Shown piece by piece: positions 27,750 to 37,517 of a stretch of 64,000 nucleotides of DNA. A program made the translations under genes and the position numbers. Under the pieces are notes generated by a model. That model saw only the letters and a list, made by a program, of their open reading frames with translations, did no database searches and was not told where the DNA came from. Source of the stretch: Parvibaculum sp035325945 (lineage in GTDB: Bacteria; Pseudomonadota; Alphaproteobacteria; Parvibaculales; Parvibaculaceae); the NCBI RefSeq assembly GCF_035325945.1, contig NZ_DAOKYX010000007.1, positions 55,580-119,579 of the forward strand, in the 5' to 3' direction. The stretch's first letter is position 1; every line of letters begins with the position of its first letter.

Positions 27750-28814
27750 TCACTCGGAGGCCGGACCCTCGCCCGGCTTCCGCCGCTTCCCGAGGTTCTT
27801 CACCGCGGCAAGCTCGCGCTGCCATTCGCGCACCGGCCGCGCAGGCACGCCGCCATATTTCTGGCCCGGCGGCACATCGTGAATGACGGCGCTCCGTGCT
27901 GCAATCTGGGCGCCGGAATTGATGGTCAGGTGTCCGGTCACGCCAACCTGCGCCGCAAGCACGACGAAATCGCCGAGTTTCGCGCTGCCGGACACGCCGG
28001 TCTGGGCCACCACTATGCATCCCCGGCCCGTGGAAACGTTGTGGCCGATCTGAACGAGATTATCAATCTTGGTTCCCTCGCCGATCACCGTGTCGGGCCC
28101 TGCCCCGCGATCGACGGTCGAATTGGCGCCGATCTCGACATCGTCCTGAATGATCACACGGCCGAGCTGCGGGACCTTTTCGTGGCGTGGGAGTCCCATG
28201 GCAAAACCGAAGCCGTCCTGCCCGATCGCCACCCCGGGGTGCAGGATCACGCGATCCCCGAGATGGGCATGGCTGATCGTGACATTCGGCCCGATGAAGC
28301 AGTTGCGGCCTATCGTGCAGCCTTTCCCGATGGCGGCATTGGCGCCGATGACGCTTCCCGCCCCCACTTCCGCCTCTGCGCCGATCACCGCGCCGGGCTC
28401 GACCGTGACGCCCGCGCCGAGCTTCGCCGTCGGATGCACGACGGAGCGGGGATGGATCGTCCCCGGCTCTCCGAAGGTGTCGCTGCCGCGCGCCTCATCC
28501 GGATAGAAAAGCTGGCTTGCGCGCGCATAGGCGCGATAGGGCTCATTCGCGAGGAGAAGCGCGACGCCCGCAGGCGCGCGCGCCGCAAACCGCGGATGGA
28601 CGAGGCAGGCCCCGGCCGCTGTGGCGGCGAAGGCTTCCGCATATTTGGGATTATCGAGAAAGCTCAGATGGCCGGGTCCGGCACTGTCTAGCGGCGCCAC
28701 GTCGTCGAGACGAAGCGACGCATCGGCGCCATCGGCAATCTCGGCTCCCACGCGCTCGGCTATTTCACCGAGCGTGAAGGGGCCCTGATTATTGAAGAAG
28801 CGAGAGTCCGCCAT
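27750..28814 (-). CDS. lpxD: UDP-3-O-(3-hydroxyacyl)glucosamine N-acyltransferase LpxD
   Basis: This 354-aa trimeric left-handed beta-helix enzyme adds the second 3-hydroxyacyl chain in lipid A synthesis. An N-terminal uridine-binding domain (to about residue 105) contains LSFLDNPKYAEAF. Hexapeptide repeats follow to about residue 325. The catalytic His is in VQIGHNVSTGRG. A Lys/Arg-rich tail of about 30 residues ends the protein. It follows skp by 51 bases. Confidence 0.95.
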   Translation of the reverse strand: MADSRFFNNQGPFTLGEIAERVGAEIADGADASLRLDDVAPLDSAGPGHLSFLDNPKYAEAFAATAAGACLVHPRFAARAPAGVALLLANEPYRAYARASQLFYPDEARGSDTFGEPGTIHPRSVVHPTAKLGAGVTVEPGAVIGAEAEVGAGSVIGANAAIGKGCTIGRNCFIGPNVTISHAHLGDRVILHPGVAIGQDGFGFAMGLPRHEKVPQLGRVIIQDDVEIGANSTVDRGAGPDTVIGEGTKIDNLVQIGHNVSTGRGCIVVAQTGVSGSAKLGDFVVLAAQVGVTGHLTINSGAQIAARSAVIHDVPPGQKYGGVPARPVREWQRELAAVKNLGKRRKPGEGPASE

Positions 28815-28865
28815 TGTCGCCGCCGCGTGCCGGCCACGCGCGCGACCGGCCCGCCTCTCCTTTCC

Positions 28866-29465
28866 TCACTGAGCGCCCTTTTGCCCCTTTGCCACCTCGG
28901 AGAGCGGCACAGGCTTCACGCTGATGGTGGTCAGCTTCGCATCGAGTTCCTTCAGCACTTCGGCCGTCACGTCGAGATCGACACCGCCGGCGAGCACGAC
29001 CGACTGATCGAGAAGAATGGTCGCGTTATTCTTCTTCATGATCTCGGCGAAGATGGGGCGGATCGCCGCCTCGATCTCGGAGCGGGCCTTGTTCGCGCCG
29101 AGCTGAAGCTCCTGCCCCTTCTGGCGCATCTTGCGCTGATGGTCGGCTTCCTTCTTCTGCAGCGCCTCATACTTCTTCTGCAGATCCTCGGGCTTCAGCA
29201 GGGCGCGCTGCTCGGTCAGCTTCTTCGCTTCCGCCTCGATCGCATCCTGGCCCTTCTTGTCCTCGGCCTGGAGCTTCTTGGCGAGGTCCTGCAACTGCTC
29301 GCGAACGCTCACGCCGACCTTGGCCTGCGCGAAGACCTGCTCCGTGTTGACGATGAGGATCACCGCCGGAGTTGCCGCCTTGGCGGCGGGAGCCGCAGCC
29401 AGAGAAATGAAGGAGGCGAATGCGAGTGCCGCGATGGTACGCGCGACGTAACGATAGGACTTCAT
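28866..29465 (-). CDS. skp: Periplasmic OmpH/Skp family chaperone
   Basis: This 199-aa exported chaperone holds unfolded outer-membrane proteins on their way to BamA. A signal peptide covers about residues 1-29 (MKSYRYVARTIAALAFASF, then an AAPAAKA cleavage region). A short beta segment (VILIVNTEQVFAQAKVG) is followed by a long charged coiled-coil arm (about residues 55-140), as in Skp. Its position directly downstream of bamA supports the call. Confidence 0.9.
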   Translation of the reverse strand: MKSYRYVARTIAALAFASFISLAAAPAAKAATPAVILIVNTEQVFAQAKVGVSVREQLQDLAKKLQAEDKKGQDAIEAEAKKLTEQRALLKPEDLQKKYEALQKKEADHQRKMRQKGQELQLGANKARSEIEAAIRPIFAEIMKKNNATILLDQSVVLAGGVDLDVTAEVLKELDAKLTTISVKPVPLSEVAKGQKGAQ

Positions 29466-29487
29466 GACAGGGCTATCCTTTTCAAGC

Positions 29488-31851
29488 TCAGAACTGTGTG
29501 CCGGCGCTGAAGCGGAAGAGCTCGCGCTGGTCGTAGGGTTCGTCGACGAGAACTTTCGCGAAATCGAGACGAACGGGACCGAAAGGCGATTTCCAGTTGA
29601 CGCTCAGGCCGGCCGATACGCGCGGCGCGAACTTGTCCTGGATCGTCGGAACGGCGGGCTCGTCCGCCATGCCGATATAGCCGAAGTCCGAGAACAGGCT
29701 CGTCGTGATGCCGAGCGCTTCGGGCAGGCCGTTCGGGAAGCTCACCTCCGCCGTACCGAAGGCATAGGCTTCGGCGCCCACAGCGTCATTGTTGGACGTG
29801 CCCGTATCGCGCGGACCGATGCCGCCCGACTTGAAGCCGCGGAAGTCGGCGCCACCCTTGAAGAAGCGGTCGTTCAGCTTCACGCGCTCGCCGAGCCCCT
29901 TGATGTAGCCGAGATCGGCGCGCAGGGTGAGCGTGTAGCCCTCTGCCAGATTGTAATAGTTGTGGGCGAGGATCTGGCTCGACAGATAGTGAACCGTGCC
30001 GCCAAGCCCGGCGAAATCCTGGCTGAACAGGAAGTCCCAGCCGGATTTGGGCGTCACCGGGTCGTCGCGATAGTCGATGTAGTAGTCATAGCCCACGACG
30101 GAGCGCGTCTGCTCGCCCAGCGCGGCCTTGATCGCCGCCGACACGTTGGGGTCGGAGACATTGACGTTGAAGATTTCCTCGCGCCGGAGCTGGTAGCGCG
30201 TCAGCAACCGGCTCTTGTCGGTGAGCGGGAAGCCGAAGCGAAGACCGAAGCCGCGGGTGCGGGCGTCGAACGACGCCTGATCCTGGTAGTTCGTCTCGCT
30301 TCCGAAGAGGTCGAAGCCACCCACCAGATCGCGATCGAGGAAATAGGGGTCCGTATAGTGGAACTCGATGAGCTGCTGACGCTTCGACACCGAAAGGCTC
30401 GTGCCGAGCTGAAGCCCGCGGCCGAGGAAGTTCCGCTCGCTGAGCCCGATACCCGCAATCGCGCTGTCGAGCGAGGAGAAGCCGAAGCTCAGGGAGAGCG
30501 AGCCGGTGGACTGCTCCTGCACCGCGACGTTGACCACCGTCTTGTCGGGCGCGCTGCCCGGCTCCTGCGTCACGTCCACCTTGGCGAAATACTGCAGCCC
30601 ACGAATATTCTTCTCGGACTTGTCCAGCAGAACCTTGTTGAAGGCATCGCCCTCGACAAGCTTCATCTGCCGGCGAATGACCCGGTCGAGGGTGCGCACG
30701 TTGCCGCTGATATTGATGCGTTCCACATAGACGCGCGGCCCCTCGGTGATCGCATAGGTGATGTCGACGAGCCGCTTCTTGCGGTCGCGATGAACGCGCG
30801 GGCGCACTTCGGCGAAGGCGTAACCGCGCGAGCCGGCCGCGAAGGTCAGCGCGTCGACCGACTTGTCGATCAGGGTCGCGTTGTATGTGTCGCCGGGCTT
30901 GGTCTGGAGCAGTTCCTGCAGCTCGTCCTTGTTGAGCTTTTCCAGATTGGTCTTGATGTCGACCTTGCCGATTGTATAGACCTCGCCCTCTTCAACCGTG
31001 AAGGTGATGTGGAAGGCGGCGTCATCGCGCGTCAGGTCGGCGACCGCGGACACGACGCGGAAGTCGGCATATCCCTTGGAGAGATAGAAGCGGCGCAGCA
31101 ACTCGCGGTCATAGGTCAGGCGATCGGGGTCGTAACTGTCCGAGGACGACAGGAACTTCCACCAGGCCGATTCACTCGTCGAGATGACCTCGCGCAGCTC
31201 GCCATCGCTGAAACTCTTGTTACCGAGGAAGTCGATGGAGGCGATCTTCGTCTTCGGGCCCTCATTGATCTCGAAGACGAGATCGACGCGGTTCTGCGGC
31301 AGGCGAATGACCTTGGGCTCGACGGTTGCCGCGAAGCGGCCGCCGCGGCGATAGAGTTCGACGATGCGGCTGACATCCGCCTGCACCTTGGCGCGCGTGT
31401 AGATGGTACGCGGCTTCAGCTGAACTTCGTTGTTGAGGTCTTCTTCCTTGACCGCATGGATGCCTTCATAGGCCACGCGATTGATGATCGGGTTCTCGAC
31501 AACGGAAACGATCAGCCTGTCGCCTTCGCGGCGCATGCTGACATCGGCAAAGAGGCCGGTCTTGAAGAGGCTCTTCAGCGAGGCGTCCACCACGGCCGGA
31601 TCGTAAGCCTGCCCCTCGCGGAAGGACATGTAGGAGAGCACGGTCTCGCGCTCGATGCGCTGATTGCCCTCGACCACGATCTCGCGAATGACCGGTCCCT
31701 GCGCGGCCTGCTCGGCCGCCGCGGCGCTGCTCACGCTCCATGCACCGCCGTCTGCGGGCGCCTGCAATGTCAGAACGCAAAATCCAAGGAACAGCGCGGC
31801 AATGCCATTAAACCCCGCCCCTCTGGTCATCTTACCGGCCAGTCGCCCCAT
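29488..31851 (-). CDS. bamA: Outer-membrane protein assembly factor BamA
   Basis: This 787-aa outer-membrane protein inserts beta-barrels. After a hydrophobic signal region (about residues 12-45) come five POTRA domains: VIREIVVEGNQRIE, INRVAYEGIHAV, IASIDFLGNKSF, EVYTIGKVDIK and YVERINISGNVRT. The C-terminal barrel (from about residue 425) contains the RGF element in FKGGADFRGFKSGGIGPRD. The protein ends in Phe (FSAGTQF), the usual barrel signal. The ATG at 31851 follows GGTAGGGG; an ATG at 31830 is an alternative start. It lies 84 bases after rseP. Confidence 0.96.
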   Translation of the reverse strand: MGRLAGKMTRGAGFNGIAALFLGFCVLTLQAPADGGAWSVSSAAAAEQAAQGPVIREIVVEGNQRIERETVLSYMSFREGQAYDPAVVDASLKSLFKTGLFADVSMRREGDRLIVSVVENPIINRVAYEGIHAVKEEDLNNEVQLKPRTIYTRAKVQADVSRIVELYRRGGRFAATVEPKVIRLPQNRVDLVFEINEGPKTKIASIDFLGNKSFSDGELREVISTSESAWWKFLSSSDSYDPDRLTYDRELLRRFYLSKGYADFRVVSAVADLTRDDAAFHITFTVEEGEVYTIGKVDIKTNLEKLNKDELQELLQTKPGDTYNATLIDKSVDALTFAAGSRGYAFAEVRPRVHRDRKKRLVDITYAITEGPRVYVERINISGNVRTLDRVIRRQMKLVEGDAFNKVLLDKSEKNIRGLQYFAKVDVTQEPGSAPDKTVVNVAVQEQSTGSLSLSFGFSSLDSAIAGIGLSERNFLGRGLQLGTSLSVSKRQQLIEFHYTDPYFLDRDLVGGFDLFGSETNYQDQASFDARTRGFGLRFGFPLTDKSRLLTRYQLRREEIFNVNVSDPNVSAAIKAALGEQTRSVVGYDYYIDYRDDPVTPKSGWDFLFSQDFAGLGGTVHYLSSQILAHNYYNLAEGYTLTLRADLGYIKGLGERVKLNDRFFKGGADFRGFKSGGIGPRDTGTSNNDAVGAEAYAFGTAEVSFPNGLPEALGITTSLFSDFGYIGMADEPAVPTIQDKFAPRVSAGLSVNWKSPFGPVRLDFAKVLVDEPYDQRELFRFSAGTQF

Positions 31852-31935
31852 CCCCTACCTACCTCGATCGCGCGAGCCCTGACCGGGTCCCGCATTGTGT
31901 TTTCGTCTTACCCTTCCGCGCTTGGCAGGCAGGGA

Positions 31936-33081
31936 TCAGCTGAACAGATGAACCAAGTCGTTCCAGGTCGCAAAAACCATCAACATCATCACGAGCGCCA
32001 GACCGATGCGGAAGCCGTATTCCTGTGCCTGGTCGCCCATCGGGCGGCCCCTCACCGCCTCGACCGCATAATATAGCAGGTGCCCGCCATCAAGCATCGG
32101 AACCGGAAACAGGTTCAGAAGGCCGATACTGACGGAGAGAACCGCCGTCAGGCTGATGAGCGCACCAAATCCGATGGCAGCAACTTGCCCTGAAACCTGG
32201 GCGATCCGCAATGGGCCGCCCAACTGTCCCGCATCCTCGCGGCCGGCAAAAATGCCGCCGATATAGTCCATCGTGCGGGCGACGATGAACCATGTTTCCT
32301 TGGCGCCGAGCCAGACACTGGTCAGCGGATCGGACTTCACGACCCGGAAGTTGCCTTCCTTCACATCGCGCTGGATGCCGAGAAGGCCGATGCGGTGCAC
32401 ATTGCCGAAGCGGTCCTTCATTTCCTCGAGGCGCGGCGTCGCATTGAGGGAGCGGGTTTCGCCATCGGCGCGCTTGACGAGGAAAGTCAGCGCCTGGCCG
32501 GCGCTCGCACTGACGATGCGCTGCATCTCCTCGAAGCTCTCGATTTCGGTTCCGTCGATCGCCAGCACGAGATCGCCGGGCTTGAAGCCGGCCTCGGCGG
32601 CGGCGCTGTCGGGCTGCACGCCATCGACGACGGGCGTTGCGACCGTCTGGCCCGCGAAGGTGAAGAGGCCCGCGAACAGCAGGATGGCCAGAACGAAATT
32701 GGCGAACGGCCCCGCCGCCACCACGGCGGCGCGCTGATGCAGCGGCTTGAAGTGGAACAGGCCGCCGCGCTCCTCCGGCGGGATTTCGGCGAGGCGGCGG
32801 CGGTCGGGGGTGCTGGCGGCCGATTCATCACCGACGAATTTCACGTAACCGCCAAGCGGTATCCAGCTCACCTTCCAGCGCGTGCCGTGACGGTCGTTCC
32901 AGCCGACGATCTCGCGCCCGAACCCGATGGAGAAGGTTTCAACCTTCACGCCGCAGAGCCGCGCCACCAGAAAGTGGCCAAGCTCATGAAAGAAGACCAC
33001 GATGGTGAGGACGAACAGGAACGGTATCAGGTAGCCGCCGAGCGACTCGCCGAAATTGCCGATCCCTGCCAATAGGTGCAT
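31936..33081 (-). CDS. rseP: Site-2 intramembrane metalloprotease RseP
   Basis: This 381-aa inner-membrane zinc protease cleaves anti-sigma factors and leftover signal peptides inside the membrane. The zinc motif HELGH is at residues 32-36 within the first membrane segment. A PDZ domain occupies about residues 125-220 (AGFKPGDLVLAIDG). The third zinc ligand region is LLNLFPVPMLDGGHLLYY. The ATG at 33081 is chosen; a TTG at 33090 adds three residues. Its neighbours bamA, skp and dxr are the usual ones. Confidence 0.94.
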   Translation of the reverse strand: MHLLAGIGNFGESLGGYLIPFLFVLTIVVFFHELGHFLVARLCGVKVETFSIGFGREIVGWNDRHGTRWKVSWIPLGGYVKFVGDESAASTPDRRRLAEIPPEERGGLFHFKPLHQRAAVVAAGPFANFVLAILLFAGLFTFAGQTVATPVVDGVQPDSAAAEAGFKPGDLVLAIDGTEIESFEEMQRIVSASAGQALTFLVKRADGETRSLNATPRLEEMKDRFGNVHRIGLLGIQRDVKEGNFRVVKSDPLTSVWLGAKETWFIVARTMDYIGGIFAGREDAGQLGGPLRIAQVSGQVAAIGFGALISLTAVLSVSIGLLNLFPVPMLDGGHLLYYAVEAVRGRPMGDQAQEYGFRIGLALVMMLMVFATWNDLVHLFS

Positions 33082-33210
33082 TACGCTCAAATTCCGCTCT
33101 CAAACCATGCAGGTCCGGGTTCGACCTGTTGCCGAACGATCACCGGCTTCCGCAAAACGCTTCCCCCTCGCGTGACCTGCAAACGGCCCGCGTATGTGCC
33201 AAAGACTACG

Positions 33211-34425
33211 TCAGCGGGCAACTAAATGCACCACTTCCTCAGCCTGAATCCTGGCCAATCGGTCGATTTCGTAAATATCGTCGAGGCTCGCCGGTCCGGC
33301 CGTCCGCGCCGCAAGCCCGGACGTTACCTTTTCCACGGTCGCGGCAATGTCGAGGAAGCCGATATGCCCGGCGAGGAAGGCGGCGACCGCGATCTCGTTG
33401 GCGGCATTGAGAATCGTCGGGGCGGCCCCCCCTGCCCGTAGCGCCTCGCGGGCAAGCCGCAATGCCGGAAACCGCTCGGGGTCCGGGGCCTCGAAGCTCA
33501 ATTTACCAATTTCGGCGAAGTCGAGCCTTGGCGCCGGCGTCACCATGCGGTGGGGCCAGGCCAGCGTATAGGAGATGGGCGTGCGCATGTCGGGCATGCC
33601 GAGCTGCGCCAGCACCGAGCCGTCCATATAGGCGACCATGCTGTGGACGATCGATTCCGGGTGGATGACGATCTCCAGCCGCTCCTCACCGACGGGGAAG
33701 AGATAATGGGCCTCGATGAGTTCGAGGCCCTTGTTCATCAGCGTGGCGGAATCGACCGAGATCTTGGCGCCCATGCTCCAGCGCGGATGGGCAACCGCCT
33801 GCTCCCGCGTCGCGCCCGCCATTTCCTCGCGCGTCCACGTGCGGAAGGGCCCGCCCGAAGCCGTGAGGATGATCCTGTCGACGGCGTGGAGCCGGTCGGC
33901 CTCAAGCACCTGAAAGATCGCATTGTGCTCAGAATCGACCGGCAGCAGCGTTGCGCCCGATTTCGCGACCTCGGTAAGGAAGATCGCTCCGGCCGAAACG
34001 AGGCATTCCTTGTTTGCCAGCGCGACCGCCGCGCCGCGGCGGACGGCGGCGAGCGTCGGCGCTAGGCCAGCGGCGCCGACAATGCCCGCCATCACCCAGT
34101 CGGCCGGGCGGAGCGCCGCCTCGATGACTGCGTCGCGGCCCGCGCCCGCCTCGATGCCCGTCCCTTCGAGCCCGGCCTTGAGGTCCGGATAGAGGGTCGC
34201 ATCGCCGATCACCGCAAATTGCGGATGCAGACGGCGCGCCTGTTCGATCAGTGCACCGACATTCCTGTTCGCAACGAGCGCGACGAGATCGAAGCGCTCC
34301 CGCTCCCTCTCGATCAGGTCGAGCGTCGAGCAGCCGATGGAGCCAGTCGATCCGAGCACGGTGACGCTGCGTCGCGCTTCGCCCGCGTTGCGGCCGGCCT
34401 TGCGAAGTTCCGCCGTCAGAACCAA
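33211..34425 (-). CDS. dxr: 1-deoxy-D-xylulose-5-phosphate reductoisomerase Dxr
   Basis: This 404-aa enzyme forms 2-C-methyl-D-erythritol 4-phosphate with NADPH, the committed step of the non-mevalonate isoprenoid pathway that feeds UppS. The NADPH loop is VTVLGSTGSIG. Metal and substrate residues lie in ANKECLVSAG, PVDSEHNAIFQ, ASGGPFRTW and SATLMNKGLE. The best start is TTG at 34425: GGGAG stands 7 bases upstream and no ATG precedes the conserved core. This overlaps the cdsA end by 10 bases. The 129-base gap to rseP shows no clear feature. Confidence 0.94.
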   Translation of the reverse strand: MVLTAELRKAGRNAGEARRSVTVLGSTGSIGCSTLDLIERERERFDLVALVANRNVGALIEQARRLHPQFAVIGDATLYPDLKAGLEGTGIEAGAGRDAVIEAALRPADWVMAGIVGAAGLAPTLAAVRRGAAVALANKECLVSAGAIFLTEVAKSGATLLPVDSEHNAIFQVLEADRLHAVDRIILTASGGPFRTWTREEMAGATREQAVAHPRWSMGAKISVDSATLMNKGLELIEAHYLFPVGEERLEIVIHPESIVHSMVAYMDGSVLAQLGMPDMRTPISYTLAWPHRMVTPAPRLDFAEIGKLSFEAPDPERFPALRLAREALRAGGAAPTILNAANEIAVAAFLAGHIGFLDIAATVEKVTSGLAARTAGPASLDDIYEIDRLARIQAEEVVHLVAR

Positions 34426-35261
34426 ATCAGTACTCCCGCGCCCGCACTTGTGCCGCCATGAAGGAGCGACAGCAGGGCAGCCCCCGTGGCCACCGCGACC
34501 AGGCCGTCGACCCGGTCGAGAATGCCTCCATGCCCGGGGATGAGCTTACCCGAATCCTTCACGCCCGCGCGCCGTTTCAGTGCGGATTCGCCAAAATCTC
34601 CTGCCTGTTCGATCGCCGCGAAGGGCAGACCGAGCAGCGCCAGCACAATGGCCGTGCCTGTGCCGAGGTCGAGCAGATAGGCGCTCGCCGCGCCCACCAT
34701 GGCGGCGCCCACCATGCCGCCGATGAGCCCCGCCCAGGTCTTCTTGGGCGACAGGCGCGGCCAGATCTTCGGCCCGCCAATGGTCCTGCCCGTGAAATAG
34801 GCAAATGTGTCGATCGCCCAGACCGTGCCCAGAAGCCAGAAGATCACCCCCCGCCCGAGGTTCGGGTCCGAGCGGAGCCAGACAATGGAGATGACGGGGA
34901 TGACCAGATAGGGATAGGCGAGGAAGGCGGCCCAAAGCGGCTCGCCGCGCCATAGCCTGATCGCAAGCGAGAGACAAAGCCCGGCCGCGCCCACGATCAG
35001 GGCGACGCCAGCGAGGTCGGCGGCGGTCAGAGCAACGGCGGCAACCGCGCAGATGGCGAGGCAGATGCTCTCGCGGCGCTGGCCACCCGGCAGGAGCCAG
35101 GACAATTCGACCGCCATGGCGATGCTCGCCGCGCCGATCAGCGCCGCGAAGGGCCAGCCTCCGATCCAGGCGATGGCAAGGGCCAGCGGCGCGAGAACGA
35201 TGGCGGAGAGGACCCTCGTTCCGAGGTCGCTCGATTTTGCCTGAGATGCGGGCTCGGCCAT
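34416..35261 (-). CDS. cdsA: Phosphatidate cytidylyltransferase CdsA
   Basis: This 281-aa inner-membrane enzyme makes CDP-diacylglycerol from phosphatidate and CTP, the branch point to all phospholipids. It has about seven or eight hydrophobic segments. The C-terminal family signature SALKRRAGVKDSGKLIPGHG, followed by GILDRVD, is complete. It starts 2 bases after uppS ends and overlaps dxr by 10 bases. Confidence 0.95.
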   Translation of the reverse strand: MAEPASQAKSSDLGTRVLSAIVLAPLALAIAWIGGWPFAALIGAASIAMAVELSWLLPGGQRRESICLAICAVAAVALTAADLAGVALIVGAAGLCLSLAIRLWRGEPLWAAFLAYPYLVIPVISIVWLRSDPNLGRGVIFWLLGTVWAIDTFAYFTGRTIGGPKIWPRLSPKKTWAGLIGGMVGAAMVGAASAYLLDLGTGTAIVLALLGLPFAAIEQAGDFGESALKRRAGVKDSGKLIPGHGGILDRVDGLVAVATGAALLSLLHGGTSAGAGVLIWF

Positions 35262-35263
35262 GA

Positions 35264-36019
35264 CTACGACCCGGCGCTTCCGACAGCGCCGAAGCGGCGC
35301 TCCCGGAGATTGAATTCCATCACCGCTTCCCTCAGCCGATCCGGCGTGAAGTCGGGCCAGAACACATCGGTAAAGACGAGTTCCGAATAGGCGCTCTGCC
35401 AGATGAGGAAGTTCGAGAGGCGCTTTTCGCCGCTCGTGCGGATGACGAGATCGGGGTCGGGCACGCCCGCCGTGTCGAGATGGGCAGAGATCGTCTCCTG
35501 CGTGATCGTCGCGGGGTCGATATGGCCGGCCTTCACCTCACCCGCGATCCGGCGCATCGCCGCCACGATCTCGTTTTGCCCGCCATAGTTAAACGCGATT
35601 ATGAGGTTCAGCCTGTCATTATCGCGCGTAAGCGCTTCAGCCTCCTCGATAAGCGCGACGATATCCGGCTCCAGATGATCGCGCTCGCCGATGATGCGGA
35701 CATGAACCCCGTTCTGATGAAGCTCCGCCAAGTCCCTGCGGATAAAGAGGCGAAGGAGGCCCATGAGGTCGCTGACCTCCTCGGCCGGGCGCTTCCAGTT
35801 CTCGGAGCTGAAGCCATAAAGGGTCAGGTATTCGATGCCCATCTCACCGGCGGCGCGCACGATGACGCGAACCGCCTCGACGCCCTGCCGGTGCCCGATC
35901 TTGCGCGGAAGATGGCGCTGCGCCGCCCATCGACCATTGCCGTCCATGATGATGGCGACATGCCGAGGCACTTCCATGGCCTTCATTTCGCTTGCCGGCT
36001 GGTCGGAAGTTCGTTTCAC
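35264..36019 (-). CDS. uppS: Undecaprenyl diphosphate synthase UppS
   Basis: This 251-aa cis-prenyltransferase extends farnesyl diphosphate to the C55 carrier used for peptidoglycan and O-antigen. The P-loop-like HVAIIMDGNGRWA holds the catalytic Asp. LTLYGFSSENWKRP, the NYGGQNEI segment and IRTSGEKRLSNFL(I)W follow. The start is read as GTG at 36019; an ATG at 35986 is possible and would remove 11 weakly conserved residues. It lies 69 bases after frr. Confidence 0.95.
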   Translation of the reverse strand: MKRTSDQPASEMKAMEVPRHVAIIMDGNGRWAAQRHLPRKIGHRQGVEAVRVIVRAAGEMGIEYLTLYGFSSENWKRPAEEVSDLMGLLRLFIRRDLAELHQNGVHVRIIGERDHLEPDIVALIEEAEALTRDNDRLNLIIAFNYGGQNEIVAAMRRIAGEVKAGHIDPATITQETISAHLDTAGVPDPDLVIRTSGEKRLSNFLIWQSAYSELVFTDVFWPDFTPDRLREAVMEFNLRERRFGAVGSAGS

Positions 36020-36088
36020 CTGGTCAGGCTTTCCAACGACATTTCATATGGTTAGCGACGCCTGTTCATGCACTGAGAAAGCTCTGCC

Positions 36089-36655
36089 TCACACCTGCAT
36101 GATTTCGGCTTCTTTGTGGGCCAGCGCCGCGTCGACCTCGGCGATGATCTTGTCCGTCAGCTTCTGGACCTTGTCCGTGCCGGCCTTGTGATCGTCCTGC
36201 CCCATATGGCCGTCCTTCTCCAGACGCTTCAGCTCGTCCATGGCGTCGCGGCGGACGTTGCGGATGGCGACACGCGCCTGCTCGGTATATTTGGCGGCGA
36301 TCTTGGCAAGCTCGGTCCGGCGCTCCTGATTGAGCTCCGGGATCGGGAGGCGGATGAGCGTGCCATCCACGACCGGGTTGAGGCCGAGGCCGGAATTCCT
36401 GATCGCCTTGTCCACCGCCGAGACCATGCCCTTGTCCCAGACCTGGATGGTGAGCATGCGGGGCTCGGGGACGCCGACGGTGCCGACCTGCGTCAGAGGC
36501 ATCGTCTGGCCGTAGGCCTCGACCGTGATGGGATCGAGAAGCCCGGCCGAGGCGCGGCCGGTGCGCAGGCCAGAAAATTCCTGCTTCAGGGACTGGAGCG
36601 CGCCACGCATGCGCCGCTCAACATCGGCAATATCGAGAGTCTTCTGTTCAGCCAT
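36089..36655 (-). CDS. frr: Ribosome recycling factor Frr
   Basis: This 188-aa factor splits post-termination ribosomes together with EF-G. Family landmarks are LRTGRASAGLLD, VPEPRMLTIQVWD, IPELNQERRTELAK and NVRRDAMDELKR. Its length is typical. It follows pyrH by 33 bases in the conserved order rpsB-tsf-pyrH-frr. Confidence 0.97.
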   Translation of the reverse strand: MAEQKTLDIADVERRMRGALQSLKQEFSGLRTGRASAGLLDPITVEAYGQTMPLTQVGTVGVPEPRMLTIQVWDKGMVSAVDKAIRNSGLGLNPVVDGTLIRLPIPELNQERRTELAKIAAKYTEQARVAIRNVRRDAMDELKRLEKDGHMGQDDHKAGTDKVQKLTDKIIAEVDAALAHKEAEIMQV

Positions 36656-36688
36656 CTTATCCTTCCGGGCTTTTGTTGATGTTCCGGT

Positions 36689-37414
36689 TCAAGCTGCGTC
36701 GCCGATGATAGTGCAGCGGCCCGCGCCTGTCAGAACGTTCACGAAACCGCCATCGTCGTGGATCGAGAAGACGATGATGGGGATGTCGTTTTCTCGCGCC
36801 AGCGCGACGGCGGAGGTATCCATCACCTGCAAGTCCTTGGTGAGGACATCCATGTAAGTGAGCCTTTCATAACGCTCGGCATCCTTCACCTTGTGCGGAT
36901 CGGCGGAATAGACGCCATCGACCTGCGTCCCCTTCAGAAGGGCGTTGCACCCCATCTCGGTGGCGCGGAGCGCGGCGGCCGTGTCCGTCGTGAAGAAGGG
37001 GTTCCCCGTCCCCGCGGCGAAGATGACCACCCGCCCCTTTTCCATGTGTCGCACGGCACGGCGGCGAATATATGGCTCGCAGACGGTCATCATCGGAATG
37101 GCGGAGAGAACCCGCGTCGGCACGCCGAGGCGCTCCAGCGAATTCTGCATGGCGAGCGCGTTCATGACGGTGGCGAGCATGCCCATATAGTCGGCGCTGG
37201 CGCGCTCCATGCCCTTAGCCGCGCCCGAAAGCCCGCGAAAGATGTTGCCCCCGCCGATCACGAGGCAGACCTCGGCGCCTATGTCCGTCGCCTGCTTGAT
37301 CTCGCGGGCGATGCGATCGACCGTCTCGACGTCGATGCCGTATTGCTGCCCGCCCATGAGGGCCTCGCCCGAGACCTTGAGGAGAACGCGCTTGTAGACT
37401 GGCTTTCGGGACAT
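36689..37414 (-). CDS. pyrH: UMP kinase PyrH
   Basis: This 241-aa bacterial-type UMP kinase (amino-acid kinase fold) phosphorylates UMP to UDP, upstream of the CTP synthase also encoded in this window. The N-terminal RVLLKVSGEALMG binds ATP. VIGGGNIFRG, GTGNPFFTTDTAAALRA and the C-terminal TVI-type end are present. The ATG at 37414 (MSRKPVYKRVLLK) is preferred to the 37510 extension, which runs through a region of strong RNA hairpins. Confidence 0.96.
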   Translation of the reverse strand: MSRKPVYKRVLLKVSGEALMGGQQYGIDVETVDRIAREIKQATDIGAEVCLVIGGGNIFRGLSGAAKGMERASADYMGMLATVMNALAMQNSLERLGVPTRVLSAIPMMTVCEPYIRRRAVRHMEKGRVVIFAAGTGNPFFTTDTAAALRATEMGCNALLKGTQVDGVYSADPHKVKDAERYERLTYMDVLTKDLQVMDTSAVALARENDIPIIVFSIHDDGGFVNVLTGAGRCTIIGDAA

Positions 37415-37517
37415 GCAGGGGCGCTTCCGATGGACAGGTGGGACATGCGGGGCTGTTACCCCCGTGACCGGCCCCGATGCCCCGGCGGGCGAATCCAGAC
37501 CGGCCTCCATGACAATA

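Noticed and set aside
29464..32076. An 870-codon plus-strand frame opposite bamA, and similar long frames opposite nuoL (59400-60947), lpxD (27330-28691) and ppiD (9151-10389, minus)
   Set aside because: Each is a shadow of a recognised gene in the complementary frame, without signal peptide, ribosome site or known motif.
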